64,000 bases of DNA from assembly GCF_030758345.1 (NCBI RefSeq), contig NZ_JAVAMO010000002.1, positions 186,001 through 250,000 on the forward strand, given 5' to 3'. The DNA is from Ruegeria discodermiae (GTDB lineage Bacteria; Pseudomonadota; Alphaproteobacteria; Rhodobacterales; Rhodobacteraceae). Made by a program: the position numbers and the translations under genes. Of this stretch, positions 1 to 8,855 are shown one piece after another. The notes beneath the pieces were generated by a model. It worked only from the letters and a program-made list of their open reading frames with translations. It was not told where the DNA came from and made no database searches. Each line of letters begins with the position of its first letter. Position 1 is the first letter of the stretch.

Positions 1-24
1 GTCGTTGTTCCGCTCGCTATTTTT

Positions 25-642
25 ATGGCGGAGCTCGTGCTAATTCTACATCTAACTAAGGGTACAAACGTTCTAGTAGAAATGTCACCTTCGTTCCAAA
101 GCTTGGAGAAAGGGCTTAAATCTCTGAATCCACAGACCATCTTGCGTCTTTGTCTACCGTTCCTGCTTCTTGTCGCACTATTCAACTACATAGTTTCAAT
201 CGTGTTGCGCGGCCTCGGATACGAACTGGTTCCCTATGCGGTGATACAAGCTGGAATGCTAACGCTTGGGATATTCTATATTAATTGCGGTATTGCATCT
301 GCTATATATATTTTTTTTCTGCCACGCTTGATGCCCAAGCTAAGGGCGCACGGAGGCTTTTTCAAGAAAAAAAGAATTCCGATTTGGTACTACGGCATTT
401 CCCTGATTCCGTGGGCAATCATCATCAAGTCCCTGCATTCCTATCTTGTATTTGTGTCGACCAGCAGCTCTGCTCCCATTTGGGCCGTGGTCCTATCTTG
501 GGCTTTGGGTTTAGTTGTCTTTTCTATACTTGGGCTTCTGGCAGCACTCTGGTTGTCACCTATGTTGGAAATGGAGGACAAAGAGCACTCAATCACGGAG
601 CCTCAGGAAGACGAAGAGTCTTCATTCCCGAAACCCAAATGA
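25..642 (+). CDS. Putative multi-pass membrane protein, unknown function
   Basis: The protein (205 residues from the first Met) has about four hydrophobic stretches, near residues 39-60, 70-98, 118-135 and 150-178. Between them are short charged loops, including a KKKR patch after the second, and the C-terminal tail is acidic. I recognise no family. The frame stays open to the left window edge, so the gene may begin outside; a second possible start is the Met at 82. No good ribosome-binding site is visible before either. It lies at the edge of an accessory region and is probably prophage or island cargo. The coding call rests on length and membrane-protein composition. Confidence 0.5.
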   Translation: MAELVLILHLTKGTNVLVEMSPSFQSLEKGLKSLNPQTILRLCLPFLLLVALFNYIVSIVLRGLGYELVPYAVIQAGMLTLGIFYINCGIASAIYIFFLPRLMPKLRAHGGFFKKKRIPIWYYGISLIPWAIIIKSLHSYLVFVSTSSSAPIWAVVLSWALGLVVFSILGLLAALWLSPMLEMEDKEHSITEPQEDEESSFPKPK

Positions 643-806
643 GTGCATTCTGTCTGCGGCGATAGCTGAAAATTGATACTATTTTGAGGATCAGGCATCA
701 GATGATGCGTTGCAATTAGCCGCTTTGTCCGCACAGCGGGCCTTGCCAATAAGACGCCAACGGCGACGACTTGATCAAAGCCAGCTAATACTTAAGCTGC
801 TTTTCC

Positions 807-1463
807 ATGTGCAATCTGTACTCACACACATCTGCCCGTCAGGCGGTGCTTGACTTCACCAATGCCATGACAGCCACCCCTGCGGTCGGAAACATGCCCC
901 CGCAGCCCGGTATCTACCCAGACTATACAGCCCCCATCGTCCGCAACTATGGCGGCCAACGGGAACTGGCATTGGGTCGATGGGGTATGCCAAGCCCTGC
1001 CTTCGCACTGAAGGGCAAGAAGGTTGACCGGGGCGTCACGAACGTCAGGAACACGAAAAGCCCCCACTGGCGGCGCTGGTTGGCAGTGGAGCATCGTTGC
1101 GTCGTGCCCTTCACCTCGTTCTCAGAGCCGGGAAGGAACGCAGAGGGCAAATCCGAGCCAGTCTGGTTTGCCCTCAACGAGGACCGGCCCCTGATGTTCT
1201 TTGCAGGCGTCTGGACCAACTGGACCAGCGTGCGGAAGGTGAAGGAAGGCGAGGTAAACGCGGACCTCTACGGCTTCCTGACCACCGAACCGAATGACGT
1301 TGTCGGCGCGATCCACCCGAAGGCCATGCCGGTGATCCTTCAAACGCCCGATGAGGTTGAGACGTGGCTTACTGCGCCTTGGGAAGAAGCTGGTGGGCTA
1401 CAGCGTGCATTGCCTGACGGGGTGCTTGAGATTGTGGCGCGTGGCGGCGCACAGGACGGGTAG
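807..1463 (+). CDS. SRAP-family (HMCES/YedK-like) abasic-site protein
   Basis: SOS response-associated peptidase family. These proteins form a covalent thiazolidine crosslink through Cys2 with abasic sites in single-stranded DNA and protect them. The sequence begins MCNLYS, so Cys2 is exposed after Met removal. Other family positions are visible: Asn79/Arg81 in VTNVRN, Glu107 in TSFSEP, and His170 followed by MPV in the IHPKAMPV motif. Length (218) is typical. SRAP genes are frequent cargo of alphaproteobacterial prophages, and this one sits beside a thermonuclease and prophage genes. The EP in place of the usual EW after the active-site Glu suggests a phage-borne variant. Confidence 0.88.
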   Translation: MCNLYSHTSARQAVLDFTNAMTATPAVGNMPPQPGIYPDYTAPIVRNYGGQRELALGRWGMPSPAFALKGKKVDRGVTNVRNTKSPHWRRWLAVEHRCVVPFTSFSEPGRNAEGKSEPVWFALNEDRPLMFFAGVWTNWTSVRKVKEGEVNADLYGFLTTEPNDVVGAIHPKAMPVILQTPDEVETWLTAPWEEAGGLQRALPDGVLEIVARGGAQDG

Positions 1464-1478
1464 TTAGTTAGGTTTGAC

Positions 1479-1907
1479 TTAGTTGCGCCAGTGTGGAGAC
1501 CACTCGTTTGCAAGCTCAACCCTACAGGCGTGGGCCAAGTCTAGCGATAGACCCGTCAGTCCCCATGCGCTCGTGGGATCAAAGTCGGAATCGCCCGATT
1601 GTCCGCCTTTTTCTTTGAGCTCTCTACCAAAGGCCACCATCGCGTCCCGAACTGAGTCGTTCTCGATCAGGCCCATTACGCCCCAATAGAGCTGCCAAAA
1701 CTCAGTTTCATTTCGCGCGCTCGCCTCTCGCGCCACTGCAAGTTTGGAAGTGGCGCGCACAGCTTCCTCGCACCACTCAAGTTTCTTTTCTAAGTATGGT
1801 CTTGCGGCATTGACCTTCTGGGTTTGCAAGTACTGCCAACCACCAACAAAAATCGCCAACATACTCACGAATACGGCAGTAGCCTTTATGCGTGTCTCCC
1901 AAGTCAT
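1479..1907 (-). CDS. Single-pass membrane-anchored hypothetical protein
   Basis: 142 residues. One N-terminal membrane helix (about residues 8-26) is followed by a soluble, helix-rich domain with charged residues and two Cys (about 46 and 128). No family is recognised. It is convergent with the SRAP gene, with the stops about 15 bases apart. Topology suggests an anchored periplasmic or cytoplasmic domain, as in small phage-borne accessory proteins, but function is unknown. Confidence 0.5.
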   Translation of the reverse strand: MTWETRIKATAVFVSMLAIFVGGWQYLQTQKVNAARPYLEKKLEWCEEAVRATSKLAVAREASARNETEFWQLYWGVMGLIENDSVRDAMVAFGRELKEKGGQSGDSDFDPTSAWGLTGLSLDLAHACRVELANEWSPHWRN

Positions 1908-2097
1908 GGCAATGACTCCAAGTCCCCAAAACCCATGTCAACGCGTCGCAGATTATCACAAGAAAGCGGCCAGAGTAGCCCGGCCATTGGCCCAGCTCCG
2001 AACAGACAGAGAGCCTAGATTTTCTCGCCAATTTCACCTGAGCGGTCGTTTGTTAACGCCTTCGTGCCTATCTTAACACTCTTTTAAGGAGACACGA

Positions 2098-2484
2098 ATG
2101 CGCCTGATACTTCCCCTGTTGCTGCTGGCTGCGTGCAGTGCCACTGCCGCCGTACAAGTGCGCGATGCCGATACCATCGTATGGGATGGCGTCCCGGTTC
2201 GGTTTCAAGGCGTAGACGCTCCAGAACTCAACACACAACCAGGCCAGAGCGCTAAACGATGGATGGTGAATTATCTACGCGGTAAGGCCGTCTCCTGCGA
2301 CCTGACGGGCGAGAAGACCTATGACCGGTACGTCGGTGTCTGCTACGCCGATGGTCAGGATATCGGGGCAGCTGTGATTGCTGCGGGGTATGCCCTGGAC
2401 TGTCGTCGGTACTCAGGCGGGCGATATGCCCGGTTTGAAACACCCGCTGCCAAGTCTCGGTTGAAGCGGGCGAGGTATTGTTGA
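2098..2484 (+). CDS. Secreted thermonuclease-like nuclease (SNase fold)
   Basis: A 128-residue staphylococcal-nuclease-type protein with an N-terminal signal peptide (MRLILPLLLLAACSATA). After it come the family's RDADTI segment, the RFQGVDAPEL motif, and the YDRYVGVCYADG strand. The mature domain is short for the family. An AAGGAGA ribosome-binding site (2086-2092) precedes the ATG by five bases and fixes the start. The likely role is periplasmic or extracellular nucleic-acid degradation. Such genes are common in alphaproteobacterial prophage accessory regions. The upstream 28 bases (2042-2069) and the 3-prime half recur at 16399-16426 and 18591-18782, where a second copy has been destroyed. 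Confidence 0.82.
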   Translation: MRLILPLLLLAACSATAAVQVRDADTIVWDGVPVRFQGVDAPELNTQPGQSAKRWMVNYLRGKAVSCDLTGEKTYDRYVGVCYADGQDIGAAVIAAGYALDCRRYSGGRYARFETPAAKSRLKRARYC

Positions 2485-2503
2485 TCTACTGGATCTAATA
2501 CTA

Positions 2504-2971
2504 TCAGAGCCTAATCTTCTCACCAGTGTTTGGAATGATCAAATTGAGATTTGACAACGAACCGCGAGCAGTAACTCTGGTTTTTCGGCAGTTTGAGCTT
2601 CTCCCGATTATGTCTGGATTCGTTTCAGCGTCATAGAAGAAGCTCAAGTCTCTCAGGATCGTGCGGCCCTGGTACTCAATCCGCGCCGAACGCATCATCT
2701 TCCTATTGATGGGTTTGCGAGTTGTTTTCGATGCGTAGCCAATCCCGCAAATTTCAATTTCGCCATCAACAACGATGGCATCCCAAAGAAAATTGTACGT
2801 GGCAAAGCACGTTGAATCGCCATCTGAATAGTAGCGGCACCAACTTATTTCGCCCTCTTCAAAGTCGCTGGTAGTTGCTACTTGCCTCGAAACATTTTCC
2901 GGTGGGCTCACATCGCAGGCCGAAAGACCCACTAGGGCGATTACTGACAGATATACTAAGCGCATCGACAA
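2504..2971 (-). CDS. Small lipoprotein, unknown function
   Basis: 155 residues with a lipoprotein signal peptide. A hydrophobic helix ends in the lipobox LSAC (Cys19), followed by a polar region. The mature part has four Cys that could form two disulfides. No domain is recognised. The gene is convergent with the thermonuclease gene, stops about 20 bases apart. The second Met (residue 3) is an equally good start. It lies inside the duplicated thermonuclease/zinc-ribbon module but has no counterpart in the right-hand copy. Confidence 0.5.
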   Translation of the reverse strand: MSMRLVYLSVIALVGLSACDVSPPENVSRQVATTSDFEEGEISWCRYYSDGDSTCFATYNFLWDAIVVDGEIEICGIGYASKTTRKPINRKMMRSARIEYQGRTILRDLSFFYDAETNPDIIGRSSNCRKTRVTARGSLSNLNLIIPNTGEKIRL

Positions 2972-3151
2972 CCTTGAACTGGTACTTCATCTGCAAAGCA
3001 CTAGGCACCGATGATCGAGCAAGGGCAACAGTGTTTGTTGCTTTGCAGGTAATGCTTGATGTTATCACACCCCAGATCCCGCCTCGGAGGCCCGCCGCTT
3101 GCGTGCTGCCATCTTGCGGCACCCTTCCTTGCAATATTTGGCGTCGATCCG

Positions 3152-3373
3152 CTAGCCGCACTCTGCGGCCTGATCCCGATAAAGCGCCAAAGCTTGCTTG
3201 ATTTCATCCCATCGCGCCCGCTTTGCCTCCGCCTGTCGCTCGCGCCCCTCAGGCGTCTTGGCCCCTGTCGATAATCCGCCATGAAGGCGGCACCGCTCCT
3301 TTCCCGTCACAGGCGCATTCATGCACACGCCGTCTTTCGTCCTGGCTCCGCAAATCTCTGCCTTGGTGTTCAT
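3152..3373 (-). CDS. HGG-motif phage protein, probably truncated by a stop codon
   Basis: 73 residues of a small Cys/His protein family found near packaging genes of phages. The CGARTKDGVCMNAP segment and CRLHGGLSTG give a C-x8-C...C-x2-H pattern likely to bind zinc, and a basic helix follows. The frame ends ...DQAAECG-stop. Reading through the TAG gives a further zinc-ribbon-like segment (RIDAKYCKEGCRKMAARKRR) to a TGA at 3065-3067. The homologous remnant at 19143-19256 has a Lys codon in place of this stop, so the local copy is probably nonsense-truncated. Function is unknown; nucleic-acid binding is a guess. Confidence 0.5.
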   Translation of the reverse strand: MNTKAEICGARTKDGVCMNAPVTGKERCRLHGGLSTGAKTPEGRERQAEAKRARWDEIKQALALYRDQAAECG

Positions 3374-3421
3374 ATCTGATCCCCTCTGGACCTGTGTCCG
3401 GTCGGTACCTAAATTGTTCCC

Positions 3422-3622
3422 ATGCGCCGATTTCTCATCAACATTGCCGTTATCGTGATCCTGATATCCGCCCCTGTGACCGTCTATTGCATCGGATGGG
3501 GCTACATCCAGATTTACAAGACATTCGGTATGGTTCCCTTTGTCGCTGCTTGCCTCTGCGGAACCATCACTGTGCTAGGGCTTGCTTCCCTGATTGATAA
3601 AGCCCAAGAGCGCCAGAGTTAG
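3422..3622 (+). CDS. Small two-helix membrane protein (tentative)
   Basis: 66 residues with two hydrophobic helices (about 4-25 and 36-58) and a charged C-terminus. It runs divergently from the HGG gene. Its 3-prime end overlaps the convergent end of the 734-residue virion-like gene by 56 bases. No clear ribosome-binding site is visible. It could be a phage holin-like or moron protein, or not a gene at all. Confidence 0.3.
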   Translation: MRRFLINIAVIVILISAPVTVYCIGWGYIQIYKTFGMVPFVAACLCGTITVLGLASLIDKAQERQS

Positions 3623-5771
3623 CCACCACACGCCCGATGAGTTCGGACTGGCCATCCTTGAGCGGCTGACCGATCAAGGCCTTCTTAACGGCAACCAATG
3701 CCTGCCTCGCCTCTGGCCCTTGTATGCCCACCAGTGACTGTGCGATTTCGTCAAACACCGCTTTCTCACGCGCGCTCATGCTGCGAGGGTCGATGGACGC
3801 AACCTGCTGACTGACGTGCCTTGCGGCCTCCAAGGGATTGCCAATGTTCCCGGCAGTGCGGCGTAGAAGGCCGGGTGCCGCTTCGTCCGTCACCTGACCC
3901 TGAATGGACTGACGAATGGCAGTCTTGGAATTCTGTGCTACCGCTGCCCTGAGTTCCAACGCCGCTGCCGCCCGATCCAGTTCCAGCAACAGCCGATCAG
4001 CACGCGGGCCGCCAACCGCAAACTTCAGCTTTTCCCGGTTTGCTCTGCTGGACATGTCCTTGATGAGCGTCATGGCCTCGCGGGCGTCAACATTCGGGTC
4101 TGTGATGGTGCGGCGCACATTGGATAGGTTGTTTTCAATGCTCTCCCGGATGCCCTGCCGGAGCGCCTGACGGGCTTCATTGGAGACGCCTTGCCGCAGA
4201 AAGCCTTGCACGTCCTCAACCGTGGTTCCCTTGAATAGGAGGTTCTTACCAAGGGCTAGCGCCTCGTCCTGTTGCAGCTTATCCCCGCCAAGGCGCAGAG
4301 CGCGTCCGTAGACGGGATTTGCTGCTTTCAGAGCCTCTCTTAACTCAGCGGCCAGCTTACGCGCTCTCAGGCCCGCTGCATTGAGCCTGCCGAACTGATC
4401 CACCGACTCTCGCGCAATGCCGTCCAGCGCTTTCTTGATTTCGTCCAACTGCTGGACGTTGGGCATTTCCCGGAACGCGACGGTCCCATTATCGGCAATG
4501 TCAGCCAATATCTGTTGATTGCGGGCACCCGCCGCCGTCATCGCCTCATTGGCTTCGGAGATTGCAGATTTCAGGGTGCGCGGCGGGACGCGAGACAGAA
4601 CACCCTCGATATCCCGACCCGTCTGGGCGGCATAGTTGATGGGTTGGGCATAGGCGCGGCTGTAAGCCGCCTGTCTGGCCTGTGACGTCCCTTGCGATAT
4701 CTCACGGGCTGCGGTCTTCACGCCCTTGGGCTTTCCGAACACGGCATCGAGGGTCCGGGTGATATGCTTCCCAACCTTAGCAGAGCGCGCTTCCGACGCC
4801 TCACGGGCCACTCTGAGCGCAGTACCACCTGTATTGGCGCTGGCATCCAACAAGGCCTGTGTGGACGGCCCAGCGTCCGCCAGCATGGCATCGTCACCCA
4901 ACCGAGACAGTTGCGCCTGTGCGGCGTCCAAGTCGTCATTGACCAACGCCTGTTTGACCGTTCGTGCGGCTGCTGGGGACAGGCCGAACTCTTCCATGAT
5001 GGTGCGCACGTCCAACCCCTTCACGCGGCGGGCAAGTTTGGTGACGCCCTCACCGGTCATCGAGGCAACAGGGCCAAGAAGTGCCGCGAGCGTACCACCT
5101 ACCGCAGCACCCTTTCCGGCCTCTGGCAAACGTTGTCCGGGCTCTGCCCGACCGGCAAAGCTGGATGCTCCCTCAATCATCCCGGCAGGAGCGGCTAGCG
5201 TACCGGCGCGCAGACCTCGCGTGAGTGTTTTCGCACCCTTGTTGATGAAGTCGGCGGCCTTGCCGATCCCGGCACTGGTCGCGAGCGGAATGGCCGTCGC
5301 AATACCACCTGTCACATTCAAGGCGGCGGACTGGCCGGGGTGCTGTCGCTCCATTGCGTCGGACGTGAGGCGCATGTTCTCCGCCGCCTGCGGGCTAACC
5401 ATGCCAACTGCCTCATCGGCCCATTCACCAACCAACGGTGCGCCCTGAACGAATTCCTGCGCCCTGGCCGCAATGGGGTTCTGGGCGATGCGTTCCCGAT
5501 CCAAATCGCCCTGCATCAGATCAACCGGCTTTGCGCCCTGCATGATTTCCTCGATGCGGTTCTGATCCGTGGTAGCGTATCCGGGGGAGGTGAATGACAG
5601 CGAGCCGTCTTGCCGCTTGAACACCTGCCCGCCGTCATCGGTGGTGGCTATGACCTCGCCAGACAGTTCGGCGCGACGCTTGGCAATCCTGTCTCGCAAA
5701 CCAGCCATCTGTCCGCCGTTCTGGTTGAGCTCAGCGCGTCTTGCCGCAATGCGTTGTCTCAGGTCATCCAT
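3567..5771 (-). CDS. Large prophage internal-virion-like protein
   Basis: 734 residues, rich in Ala, Gln and Arg. A duplicated N-terminal motif (LRQRIAARRAEL, then LRDRIAKRRAEL) is followed by a hydrophobic, glycine-rich stretch at about 150-240. The remainder is a long helical, coiled-coil-prone region. This composition matches internal or ejection proteins of podovirus-like phages, which cross the envelope during DNA entry, but no named family is recognised. The start lies one base after the stop of the 456-residue gene upstream, implying co-transcription. With terminase, portal and capsid genes absent it is probably a relic of the late region, though its long intact frame shows little decay. 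Confidence 0.6.
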   Translation of the reverse strand: MDDLRQRIAARRAELNQNGGQMAGLRDRIAKRRAELSGEVIATTDDGGQVFKRQDGSLSFTSPGYATTDQNRIEEIMQGAKPVDLMQGDLDRERIAQNPIAARAQEFVQGAPLVGEWADEAVGMVSPQAAENMRLTSDAMERQHPGQSAALNVTGGIATAIPLATSAGIGKAADFINKGAKTLTRGLRAGTLAAPAGMIEGASSFAGRAEPGQRLPEAGKGAAVGGTLAALLGPVASMTGEGVTKLARRVKGLDVRTIMEEFGLSPAAARTVKQALVNDDLDAAQAQLSRLGDDAMLADAGPSTQALLDASANTGGTALRVAREASEARSAKVGKHITRTLDAVFGKPKGVKTAAREISQGTSQARQAAYSRAYAQPINYAAQTGRDIEGVLSRVPPRTLKSAISEANEAMTAAGARNQQILADIADNGTVAFREMPNVQQLDEIKKALDGIARESVDQFGRLNAAGLRARKLAAELREALKAANPVYGRALRLGGDKLQQDEALALGKNLLFKGTTVEDVQGFLRQGVSNEARQALRQGIRESIENNLSNVRRTITDPNVDAREAMTLIKDMSSRANREKLKFAVGGPRADRLLLELDRAAAALELRAAVAQNSKTAIRQSIQGQVTDEAAPGLLRRTAGNIGNPLEAARHVSQQVASIDPRSMSAREKAVFDEIAQSLVGIQGPEARQALVAVKKALIGQPLKDGQSELIGRVVANSGALGLYQSGKQALAQ

Positions 5772-5772
5772 A

Positions 5773-7143
5773 TCATAACCCCAACTGCTGCATGCGCATT
5801 TCCAGCGCGTCGATTTGTGGCCCTGTCAGCCGCTCAATCGGCACCATGCCAACCTCATCCCGCCCCATCTGCATGATGCTCTCAGGCGTGTAGCTCATGG
5901 CCGGTTTCCGGTTCAGGTAGGAATTCCAGTCACCCTCGGGATTGACCGTGAGGCCGCCCGGTCCTTCAGCGAGCAAGGGGTTGTCCCGCATGTACTCACC
6001 CCAGACTTCTTGCGCGCCCTCAAGGCTGCCATGAACACGCGCCCAGTTCTCGAAGAATGCGGCCCTTGCTTGTACTCGTTTCGCACCAGCCTGCATGACC
6101 TGGGAAATCATTCGGTTCGCCTCTGGTGTCTGGCCAAGGTTCGGCACCGCCGCCTTGAACATCGCCATTTCGCGATCCGTGATTGCGCCCTTGGTTTTCT
6201 CGGTGAAGGAAAGCTGCGCCTCCATTGCAAGAGACTTGAACGCCCCCCGTGCGCCACTGTCACCGGGCAGAAAGCCCACCATATCATCAACAGCGCCGTA
6301 GAACGCGCCACCGGGGCCGGTGTAGCCCAATTGCGGGGTGATGGTCTCAAGCTGGTTGGCCAGTGACTCAAGCTGCGAGGCGGTGCGTGCTGCTTCGCTG
6401 ACTTCATTCAGGGTGGCGGCGTCGCCTTTGCTGAGTTCCTGAGACAGCTTCTTGGCATCTCTGGGGGTGCCAGTAGTCTGGGTGTTCTGACCGGACGGTG
6501 GGCCGTATTGGACCTGCGTTCCGTCCGCCGTTGTCACATTGAAGCTGTCGGCCTGCTGTCGCAGCGGGGTTCCCTGGGGAAGCAGGCCGGAATTGATGTC
6601 TGCCTGAACCTTGCCAGCCGCCGAAAGCGGCGCAGGGCCAGCGCTGAATTGCTGGACTTGCTTGAGCCTATCAAGCACTTCGCCATATGGCGCTAGAACA
6701 GCCGGGAATTCTTCGAGCGCGCCAATAGGCGCTATCTGATAACCCACCAGCAAGTTATTCAGGCCATCAAGGTCGCCCGCCTGATAGAACCTGATGCCTT
6801 GAGCAATCCCGGTCTCCAGTTCCCGGGCTTGTTGGGCCGCCTCGGCGGCATCCAGACCGGCAACATACTCGTCAATCTTGCGCTGCTGATCCTGAACGGC
6901 GCGGTCATTGGCCTGTCTGCGGTAGTCCATTTGCTGATGCGTGCTTTGGAAGTCGAGCGCCCGGCCTGGGTCAACACCGGCCAAGGCATTCATGGCGGTA
7001 GGGTCTCCGGCAAGGATGCCTTGACCGTGTTCTTGGTAAACGTCCCGCAAGGCGTTTCGGTTGCGCATGTCGTGGATTGCGCCCGCCGTCTGCACAGCGC
7101 CTGCGACGCGTCCAAGCATATTCACTGGTTGGATCTGGTTCAT
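5773..7143 (-). CDS. Prophage structural/ejection-associated protein
   Basis: 456 residues from the ATG at 7143, which has a GGAGAG ribosome-binding site. A longer frame to 7284 exists, but its extra 47 residues overlap the upstream small gene and look non-coding. The protein is helical and Gln/Ala-rich with no signal peptide. A GYTGPGGAFYGAVDDMVGF segment and a preceding coiled-coil-like region resemble phage internal virion proteins. Its ATG overlaps the stop of the 55-codon gene upstream (ATGA). The next gene starts one base after its stop. The pairing with the 734-residue protein supports a late structural operon; the exact role is unknown. Confidence 0.58.
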   Translation of the reverse strand: MNQIQPVNMLGRVAGAVQTAGAIHDMRNRNALRDVYQEHGQGILAGDPTAMNALAGVDPGRALDFQSTHQQMDYRRQANDRAVQDQQRKIDEYVAGLDAAEAAQQARELETGIAQGIRFYQAGDLDGLNNLLVGYQIAPIGALEEFPAVLAPYGEVLDRLKQVQQFSAGPAPLSAAGKVQADINSGLLPQGTPLRQQADSFNVTTADGTQVQYGPPSGQNTQTTGTPRDAKKLSQELSKGDAATLNEVSEAARTASQLESLANQLETITPQLGYTGPGGAFYGAVDDMVGFLPGDSGARGAFKSLAMEAQLSFTEKTKGAITDREMAMFKAAVPNLGQTPEANRMISQVMQAGAKRVQARAAFFENWARVHGSLEGAQEVWGEYMRDNPLLAEGPGGLTVNPEGDWNSYLNRKPAMSYTPESIMQMGRDEVGMVPIERLTGPQIDALEMRMQQLGL

Positions 7144-7307
7144 TGCATTCTCTCCGGTTCCGGGTGCGTGATAGCCGGTATCTGGCTCAGCAATACAAGC
7201 TGGGTGACCATCCCAAACCCAGACAATCCCGACCGCTGAAGGGCGGTGTACAGGTCGGCCTTCGACCGGATGTAGTGTCGCCATTCGAAGTGGTTTTTGG
7301 TGTCCAT
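7140..7307 (-). CDS. 55-residue ORF translationally coupled to virion-like gene
   Basis: A short frame starting ATGGACACCAAAAACCAC encodes a 55-residue basic-then-hydrophobic protein (MDTKNHFEWRHYIRSK...). It ends in TGA overlapping the ATG of the downstream gene (ATGA), the usual arrangement of coupled phage genes. No strong ribosome-binding site is visible and no family is recognised. It may be the tail of a once longer gene cut at the deletion joint of the prophage. Confidence 0.4.
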   Translation of the reverse strand: MDTKNHFEWRHYIRSKADLYTALQRSGLSGFGMVTQLVLLSQIPAITHPEPERMQ

Positions 7308-7551
7308 GGGATGGTCAACTGCTCACGCTGCTCTTTGCGGAAAGGGTATCATAATACCCCAAAGTATGCAAGCTAAGCGCGTGCGGTTGGGCGGCGTACC
7401 GCTGCCATTCAGTGCTGATATCCGTGAGCTCAGCGTTGGGTGTCTTGACAGCGCACGTAGAGGCCTACGGATGGCTGCTGTGAGCCCACGTTGCCAATTG
7501 CTGCGACATGGACCAATGTCGGCTTCACTGACAACAGCTGTGTCAATTTGA

Positions 7552-8094
7552 GTGGACGAAAGCGTAGTGTACTCTTTCATATTTCTGGCCAGTTTGATCC
7601 TGGCTCCATTGTTGGTTCAAATTCGTGGTTGGATGCCTGCTGCATTGTTTTTCACAGCAGCTATCGTCTATGCGATTTTCGGCGTCGTGGGCTTCGCAAC
7701 CGCGCAGATTGTCCTAAGCCAAGTTCAAGAATCAGAGCCTGCTCATTACGGCTCGTACTACGTCGTGAGCCACAGCCATTTTGCGATGAGCCTCGGCATC
7801 GCAATGGCATTGTTAGGTGCGATTACTTGGGTACAAACGCGCTTTGGCGCTATGAGACACCCAAAATTGACCAAAGTCTTATTTTGGTTCCTGCACATCG
7901 CGCTCATTGTCGGAAACTCATTCCAAAGCGTACTCGCTTTCATATTGCCAGCGCCGCGCAGATACACTGACTATCCAGAATTCTTTGAGACTTACGTTCT
8001 TGTTTCCTCTTGGTCAGGCATTACTGCGTCAGCGTCGGTGCTTGGCCTTGTAGGCCTGCTCATATGGTCGGCCATCGCAACGTGGCGTTTCTGA
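7552..8094 (+). CDS. Stand-alone protein matching C-terminal third of cytochrome oxidase subunit I
   Basis: 180 residues with about five membrane helices and a GTG start. The sequence follows the last helices of heme-copper oxidase subunit I. YYVVSHSHFAMSLG (69-82) corresponds to the helix X motif YYVVAHFHYVLSLG, keeping both His that in the full enzyme bind the high- and low-spin hemes (here His74 and His76). LPAPRRYTDYP (132-142) corresponds to the conserved GMPRRYSDYP loop, followed by the SSxxSxIS helix. The N-terminal two-thirds of the oxidase, including the CuB site, is absent and there is no upstream frame for it. It may be a diverged small family or a preserved fragment. A catalytic oxidase role is excluded. 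Confidence 0.6.
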   Translation: MDESVVYSFIFLASLILAPLLVQIRGWMPAALFFTAAIVYAIFGVVGFATAQIVLSQVQESEPAHYGSYYVVSHSHFAMSLGIAMALLGAITWVQTRFGAMRHPKLTKVLFWFLHIALIVGNSFQSVLAFILPAPRRYTDYPEFFETYVLVSSWSGITASASVLGLVGLLIWSAIATWRF

Positions 8095-8360
8095 TCCCGC
8101 CGGCTTGTCCAAAACAGTTATTGAAACTTTTGCAACGAACGGCAGCAATGTCCGCAGAACCGACCTTGGCCTTTCGACACAGAGAACAGCAGGCCTGGCA
8201 TGATATCCGCCATCACCTTTGCTCTAGGGGGCGTCACTTGCTTCAGCCTTGCAAACTGAGGACGCAGCGGGCACGCTCGCCTCAGGATTGCGGACCCTTA
8301 GAATGTCGGTTGAGACAACGCACGGGCGCGCAAGCAATGACCGCAGAAAGAGAACTTACT

Positions 8361-8693
8361 ATGAAGTTTGTTGAGGTCGCTGCCATTGTCGTCGCAGTTG
8401 GGCTGATGGCATCCTGTGCAGCACCAAGCCAGGAAATTGCAGGCAATGTTCAAAGCGCTGGAAAGGCAGAACGTCTTAGCAGCATTAGGCTTGGACCGAC
8501 TACTCAAAAAAAGTTTGAAGAATTCAGCCAGGGGTACAGCGCATACGGTGCAATGTACGTCACCAAAAATGACGGTGGAGGTAGGGCGGGAGGTCAGTAT
8601 TCGCTTGAAACAGCAAAGGAACTCGCTCTTGCTCAATGCCGAAAACATAACTCCGGGCAGAATTGCATACTCTATGCGACCATATCGCCATGA
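8361..8693 (+). CDS. Small lipoprotein, unknown function
   Basis: 110 residues from the ATG at 8361, with an AAAGAGA-like ribosome-binding site. The signal peptide ends in the lipobox LMASC (Cys18). The mature C-terminal part (YGAMYVTKNDGG... then ETAKELALAQCRKHNSG..C) resembles small secreted proteins in which a repeated Ala/Cys helix packs against a beta strand (DUF4189-like), but the match is weak. A longer in-frame extension to 8010 lacks any sign of being coding. It lies in a plus-strand island inside the prophage, between the oxidase-like gene and a Tat-exported protein. Confidence 0.55.
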   Translation: MKFVEVAAIVVAVGLMASCAAPSQEIAGNVQSAGKAERLSSIRLGPTTQKKFEEFSQGYSAYGAMYVTKNDGGGRAGGQYSLETAKELALAQCRKHNSGQNCILYATISP

Positions 8694-8855
8694 TGCCTGA
8701 GAGTTGTAACGAACACGCGGGTGGCAAGACTGGCTGGGATGGGCTGGTCTGAAAGGCCTGAAGGCGCACTAGCTGCCCTTTTCGCCACCATTACCGTCCT
8801 ACTCTTGTCGATAGTGTGTAATATTCAGAGGCGTACTCACACGGGAAGGTTCGAC

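Noticed and set aside
5773-7284. Start of the virion-like gene at 7284
   Set aside because: The extra 47 codons overlap the coupled 55-codon gene, and the ATG at 7143 has a clear ribosome-binding site and an ATGA overlap.
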